A stretch of DNA of 9,390 nucleotides from the NCBI GenBank assembly GCA_023133395.1, contig JAGLWO010000501.1, positions 1-9,390 on the forward strand. The letters run 5' to 3'. A model generated the notes under the pieces. That model worked only from the letters and a program-made list of their open reading frames with translations. It had not been told where the DNA came from and made no database searches. A program made the translations under genes and the position numbers. Below are positions 7,501 to 9,390 of this stretch, piece by piece (position 1 is the stretch's first letter; each line of letters opens with the position of its first letter). This DNA comes from Candidatus Cloacimonadota bacterium (GTDB lineage Bacteria; Cloacimonadota; Cloacimonadia; Cloacimonadales; TCS61).

Positions 7501-9390
7501 CAGCTAATTCCACCACCATCAGCAGAAGCAGTATTACCTGTAATTGTTACATTCTGTAGACTTGGACTGGAATCATAACAACAGTAAATCCCACCACCAA
7601 TTCCATAAGTCCCGGAAGCAAAATTACCTGATATTGTTACATTCTGTAAACTTAGGATGGAATAATACCTACAGTAAATTCCACCACCATGGTAAGCAGA
7701 ATTACCTGTTATTGTTACATTCTCTAAACTCGGACTGGATTGATAACAATAAATCCCACCACCACCACTAGAAGCAGTATTACCTGATATTGTTAATCTC
7801 TCAAATTTTGGACTGGAATTAGTATGACAGTAAATTCCACCACCATTATTAGCCGGATGTTCTCCTGATGCTAAACCATTTGTTATTGTAAAACCACACA
7901 AAACTGTAGCAGAATCCTCACCACTTTCAAAAGTTACAACATGTCCACTCTCATCACCATCTATTACCGTTTGAGATATATAAGTAGTATCCTGGGTTGT
8001 TAAGAATAACGAACCAACTGTAATCAGTTTTCCATTGTAGTTAATATTCTCCACAAAAGTTCCAGGTTGTACAAGCACTGTGTCTGTATCAGCAGAGGAA
8101 TTTATACCATTCTGAATTGTGGCAAATGGATATTGCTCTGTCCCAATCCCTGTTAGATCAGAACCGGTTGTAGAGATATGCCAGACAGGTCCATTATATT
8201 GGTTGAAGTAATATGCTCCCATATCATTTCTAGTACCGTCTGGATCGTTATATTGTGGGTCTGGATCTCCAGCATCGATACACGGGGAATTTGATTGTAG
8301 ATGGTAATCTCCATTTGCAGGATCCAAAAATAACGGGTCGCTATCAATATTGCCTGTCCCCACCCAACCACCCTGTATATCCGAATATGTTACTGTAACA
8401 GAACCGGTATTAATATAGATCTCTTGTGGTGTATCATTCCACAAAATGGAATTTATTAAACTCGGATTAGAATTATTATAACAGTAAATCCCCCCACCAG
8501 AAGAACCGGCAGTATTACCTGATATCGTTACATTCTGTAGAATCGGACTGGAATAAAAGTAACAGTAAATCCCCCCACCATAATCAGCAGAATTGCCTGT
8601 TATTGTTACATTCTGTAAACTCGGACTGGATACAAAACAGTAAATTCCACCACCCCTATTAGCAGCAGAATTACTTGATATTGTTACATTCTGTAAATTT
8701 GGGTTGGAACCATTACAGTAAATCCCACCACCAGCGGAAGCAGAATTACTTGATATTGTTACATTCTGTAAATTTGGGTTGGAACCATTACAGTAAATCC
8801 CACCGCCTAACTCATGAGAGCCATTTGTAATAGTGAAGCCACATAAAACTGTAGTAGAATCCTCTCCGTTTTCAAATGTTACAACACTTCCACTACTGCT
8901 ACCATCAATTATTGTTATAGAAATGTAGCTTGTATCCTGGGTTGTAAAAAATAATGAACCAACTGTAATGTCTTTCCCATTGTAATTGATATTTTCAAAG
9001 TAAGTACCAGGTTGTACGAGCACGGTGTCTGTATTGGAAGAGGTATTAATTCCATGCTGTATGGTGGCAAATGGATATTGCTCCGAACCATTCCCAGTTA
9101 TATCCGAACCGGTTGTAGAGATATGCCAAACAGGACCTATATAAGCAGGAGGATTTACAGTGATGTAATCCACCTTTGTTTCCGTATCTGTGGAATCATT
9201 AACATCTGTCACTGTAAGTGAAACTGTGTAATTTCCTATCAACAGGTATTCATTAGCAGGATTTTGCAAAGAAGAATTATTACCATCCCCGAATTCCCAA
9301 TACCATTCATCGATTACCACTGAACCTTGCGTAGAAAGATCAGTAAAATTAACCGTTAAAGGAACATATCCATTTGTTGTATCCGCTGTA
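4518..9390 (-). CDS. Giant secreted right-handed beta-helix repeat protein, 3' part (runs off right edge)
   Basis: The frame is open from the right edge (first full codon at 9389) to TGA at 4518-4520, so 1623 residues are visible. The GTG at 9320 is internal to a PKD domain and not a start. Order: partial PKD, helix 1, helix 2, PKD, helix 3, helix 4, FN3-like domain, basic tail. Each helix opens with WHISTTGSD, YPFATIQ or FPFATIQ, and VLVQPGT, resembling DUF1565/pectate-lyase-like leaders. It then runs through 22-25-residue coils with the pattern GGGIYC, SSPSLQNVTISGNSA. It closes with SDIQGG or SDIEGG, GDYHLQ, SPCIDAGDP and MGAYYF. Visible coils number 5, 7, 6 and 4. Such helices bind or cleave polysaccharides or act as adhesins; no catalytic residues could be assigned, so an adhesive or glycan-binding surface protein is inferred. 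The last 34 residues are Lys/Arg-rich (GRKSRRYE, INRKRK). The signal peptide is outside the window. Confidence 0.9.
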   Translation of the reverse strand, partial: TADTTNGYVPLTVNFTDLSTQGSVVIDEWYWEFGDGNNSSLQNPANEYLLIGNYTVSLTVTDVNDSTDTETKVDYITVNPPAYIGPVWHISTTGSDITGNGSEQYPFATIQHGINTSSNTDTVLVQPGTYFENINYNGKDITVGSLFFTTQDTSYISITIIDGSSSGSVVTFENGEDSTTVLCGFTITNGSHELGGGIYCNGSNPNLQNVTISSNSASAGGGIYCNGSNPNLQNVTISSNSAANRGGGIYCFVSSPSLQNVTITGNSADYGGGIYCYFYSSPILQNVTISGNTAGSSGGGIYCYNNSNPSLINSILWNDTPQEIYINTGSVTVTYSDIQGGWVGTGNIDSDPLFLDPANGDYHLQSNSPCIDAGDPDPQYNDPDGTRNDMGAYYFNQYNGPVWHISTTGSDLTGIGTEQYPFATIQNGINSSADTDTVLVQPGTFVENINYNGKLITVGSLFLTTQDTTYISQTVIDGDESGHVVTFESGEDSATVLCGFTITNGLASGEHPANNGGGIYCHTNSSPKFERLTISGNTASSGGGGIYCYQSSPSLENVTITGNSAYHGGGIYCRYYSILSLQNVTISGNFASGTYGIGGGIYCCYDSSPSLQNVTITGNTASADGGGISCYDNANPILQNVTITGNFTQNGGGIYCHSSSPILQNVTISDNSASYGGGIFCYSGSSPSLINSILWNDSPQEIYIESGDVTATYSDIEDGFTGTGNIDSDPLFLDPANGDYHLQSTSPCIDAGDPASPFDPDNTIADMGAYYFYHLNPPNADFTADTTNGYFPLTVNFTDLSTQGSGIIDEWYWEFGDGNNSSLQDPANEYQLPGIYTVSLTVIDVNDSTETETKEDYITVYPSVYSGPIWHISTTGSDIWGNGSTQYPFATIQHGINTSSNTDTVLVQPGTYVENINFNGKLITVASLFFTTQDTSYISNTIIDGNQNGSVITFINAESLNSILNGFSLTNGTSTYDDPDSNSVYFHYGGGIYCKNSNPSLFNLIIHDNMLNATSGIYCGGGIACYNSSPSIINVTIKNNKAYAGAGIFCGYYSSPNVLDVRILENTCIDLGAGGGIYCIDISNPILSYVLICNNTSGYSGGGIYCNNASPTFINITVTENITTQQGGGICCRPFSNPMVFNGIFWNNYPHEIYINESASLTITYSDIQGGWTGTDNIDTDPLFVNPGVGDYHLQSESPCIDAGDPASPLDPDGTIADMGAYYFHQHFGPVWHISTTGSDLTGNGSEQFPFATIQHGINCSADTDTVLVQPGTYVENIDFSGKLITVGSLFLTTQDTTYVSSTTIDGNSSGSVVTFENSENSTTVLCGFTITNGSATSGGGIYCQSYSNPSLQNVTISGNSADLWGGGIYCWESSPSLENLTITGNTANYGGGIYCYYDSSPGLENVTISGNSATTNGGGIFCYFSSPILINSILWDDSPQEIYTFSSSVAATYSDIEGGWAGTGNINADPLFMDPGLGDYHLQPTSPCIDAGDPASPLDPDGTIADMGAYYFHQTIAPDPPQNVIIEIIGTDVHLSWDAVAGANSYKVYSSDDPYTGFVEDTSGSFVGESWSTSIMEVKKFYYVKASTETIRSKYSDSQDAYKPGRKSRRYESNKFINRKRK
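4623..4838 (-). repeat. FN3-like C-terminal module of the beta-helix gene
   Basis: It encodes NVIIEIIGTDVHLSWD, SYKVYSSDDPYTGF and KKFYYVKA, the same module that ends the amidotransferase-like protein. It is followed at 4521-4622 by a basic tail not present in the other copy. Confidence 0.7.
4845..5705 (-). repeat. Beta-helix unit 4 (shortest, four coils)
   Basis: About 287 residues with four GGGIYC-type coils. The leader carries SDLTG, SADTDTV and FLTTQDTTY, the same variants as unit 2. The closing part (GDPASPLDPDGTIADMGAYYF) is identical to that of unit 3. Bases 4849-4883 match 5716-5750 perfectly (35 nt). Confidence 0.8.
5706..6791 (-). repeat. Beta-helix unit 3 (most diverged coils)
   Basis: About 362 residues with six coils whose sequence has drifted (GAGIFC, GGGIAC, GGGICC). 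The leader carries SDI, SSNTDTV and FFTTQDTSYIS, as in unit 1. The usual VLCGFTITNG reads ILNGFSLTNG, so that Cys is lost. A 16-residue insertion of the type YDDPDSN precedes the first coil. Confidence 0.8.
6804..7055 (-). repeat. Internal PKD module of the beta-helix gene
   Basis: It encodes about 84 residues from NADFTADTTNGY to DYITVYP with the WEFGDG signature. It separates helix pair 1-2 from pair 3-4 and lies 782 residues (2346 nt) after the equivalent position of the partial PKD at the right edge. Confidence 0.85.
7065..8192 (-). repeat. Beta-helix unit 2 (longest, seven coils)
   Basis: About 376 residues. It has seven GGG-I-(Y/S/F)-C coils, a conserved VLCGFTITNG entry and a PCIDAGDP exit. 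Leader variants (SDLTG, SADTDTV, FLTTQDTTY) pair it with unit 4. It joins unit 1 without a linker. Confidence 0.8.
8193..9137 (-). repeat. Beta-helix unit 1 (five coils)
   Basis: About 315 residues with five coils, two of them adjacent and identical in 22 residues. Its leader variants (SDI, SSNTDTV, FFTTQDTSYIS) pair it with unit 3. Its exit, GDPDPQYNDPDGTRNDMGAYYF, differs from the other three units. Confidence 0.8.
8664..8804 (-). repeat. Perfect 66-bp tandem duplication of one helix coil
   Basis: Bases 8664-8729 and 8739-8804 are identical over 66 nt at a 75-nt (25-residue) period. Both encode GGGIYCNGSNPNLQNVTISS. The flanking bases on both sides differ. The match is much better than between other coils, so this duplication or conversion is recent. 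Confidence 0.9.
9147..9390 (-). repeat. PKD module at right edge (partial)
   Basis: It encodes TADTTNGYVPLTVNFTD, IDEWYWEFGDGNNSS and DYITV. The first residues of the module lie outside the window. It is homologous to the modules at 6804-7055 and 1129-1374. Confidence 0.8.

Noticed and set aside
7544..7771. Plus-strand frame of 75 codons
   Set aside because: It is the reverse complement of beta-helix coils; its internal periodicity (LLHSVNL-like) merely reflects the coil repeat on the coding strand.
7320..8820. CRISPR-like array of regularly spaced repeats
   Set aside because: The repeats are in phase with codons, imperfect, and encode beta-helix coils in a continuous open frame; there are no unique spacers between constant repeats and no cas genes.
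9318..9320. GTG as start of the beta-helix gene
   Set aside because: The same frame continues upstream to the edge and encodes the front half of the PKD domain (TADTTNGYVPLTVNFTD), so this is an internal Val.

Overview
The window is one strand of AT-rich bacterial DNA in which every supportable gene reads on the minus strand. It holds four large coding regions, two of them cut by the window edges. All look exported and modular, built from PKD, fibronectin type III (FN3)-like, thrombospondin type-3-like and right-handed beta-helix domains. This style, with phrases such as WHISTTGSD, NPSLQNVTISGN and SYKVYSSDDPY, is typical of secreted proteins of anaerobes in the FCB group. My best guess is a Candidatus Cloacimonadota-like lineage. 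That assignment is an inference from protein style; the window contains no rRNA or housekeeping marker.

In transcription order (right to left): (D) 9390-4518 is the 3' part of a giant gene, at least 1623 residues, arranged PKD, helix 1, helix 2, PKD, helix 3, helix 4, FN3-like domain, basic tail. (C) 4444-2531 is a secreted class II glutamine amidotransferase-like protein. Its predicted catalytic Cys41 lies exactly at the signal-peptide junction and is followed by PKD, Ig-like and FN3-like domains. (B) 2409-745 is a C39-like cysteine-peptidase fold with calcium-binding-type Asp repeats, PKD and FN3-like domains. It starts at GTG, and a Gln stands where the catalytic His is expected. (A) 704-1 is the 5' part of a secreted beta-sandwich protein that leaves the window on the left.

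Spacings between genes are about 73, 121 and 40 bp. No convincing terminator or promoter was found, so co-transcription is possible but unproven. The genes do not form a recognisable pathway. They look like a cluster of surface or extracellular proteins that share exchangeable accessory modules: nearly the same PKD module, including a 44-bp perfect match, occurs in B and D, and C and D share the C-terminal FN3-like module.

The most interesting points are the secreted amidotransferase whose nucleophile would be exposed by signal peptidase, the duplicated PKD-helix-helix super-module with later mosaic exchange, a perfect 66-bp tandem duplication of one helix coil, and the probable loss of the catalytic His in B. 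No tRNA, rRNA, CRISPR array or insertion sequence is visible.
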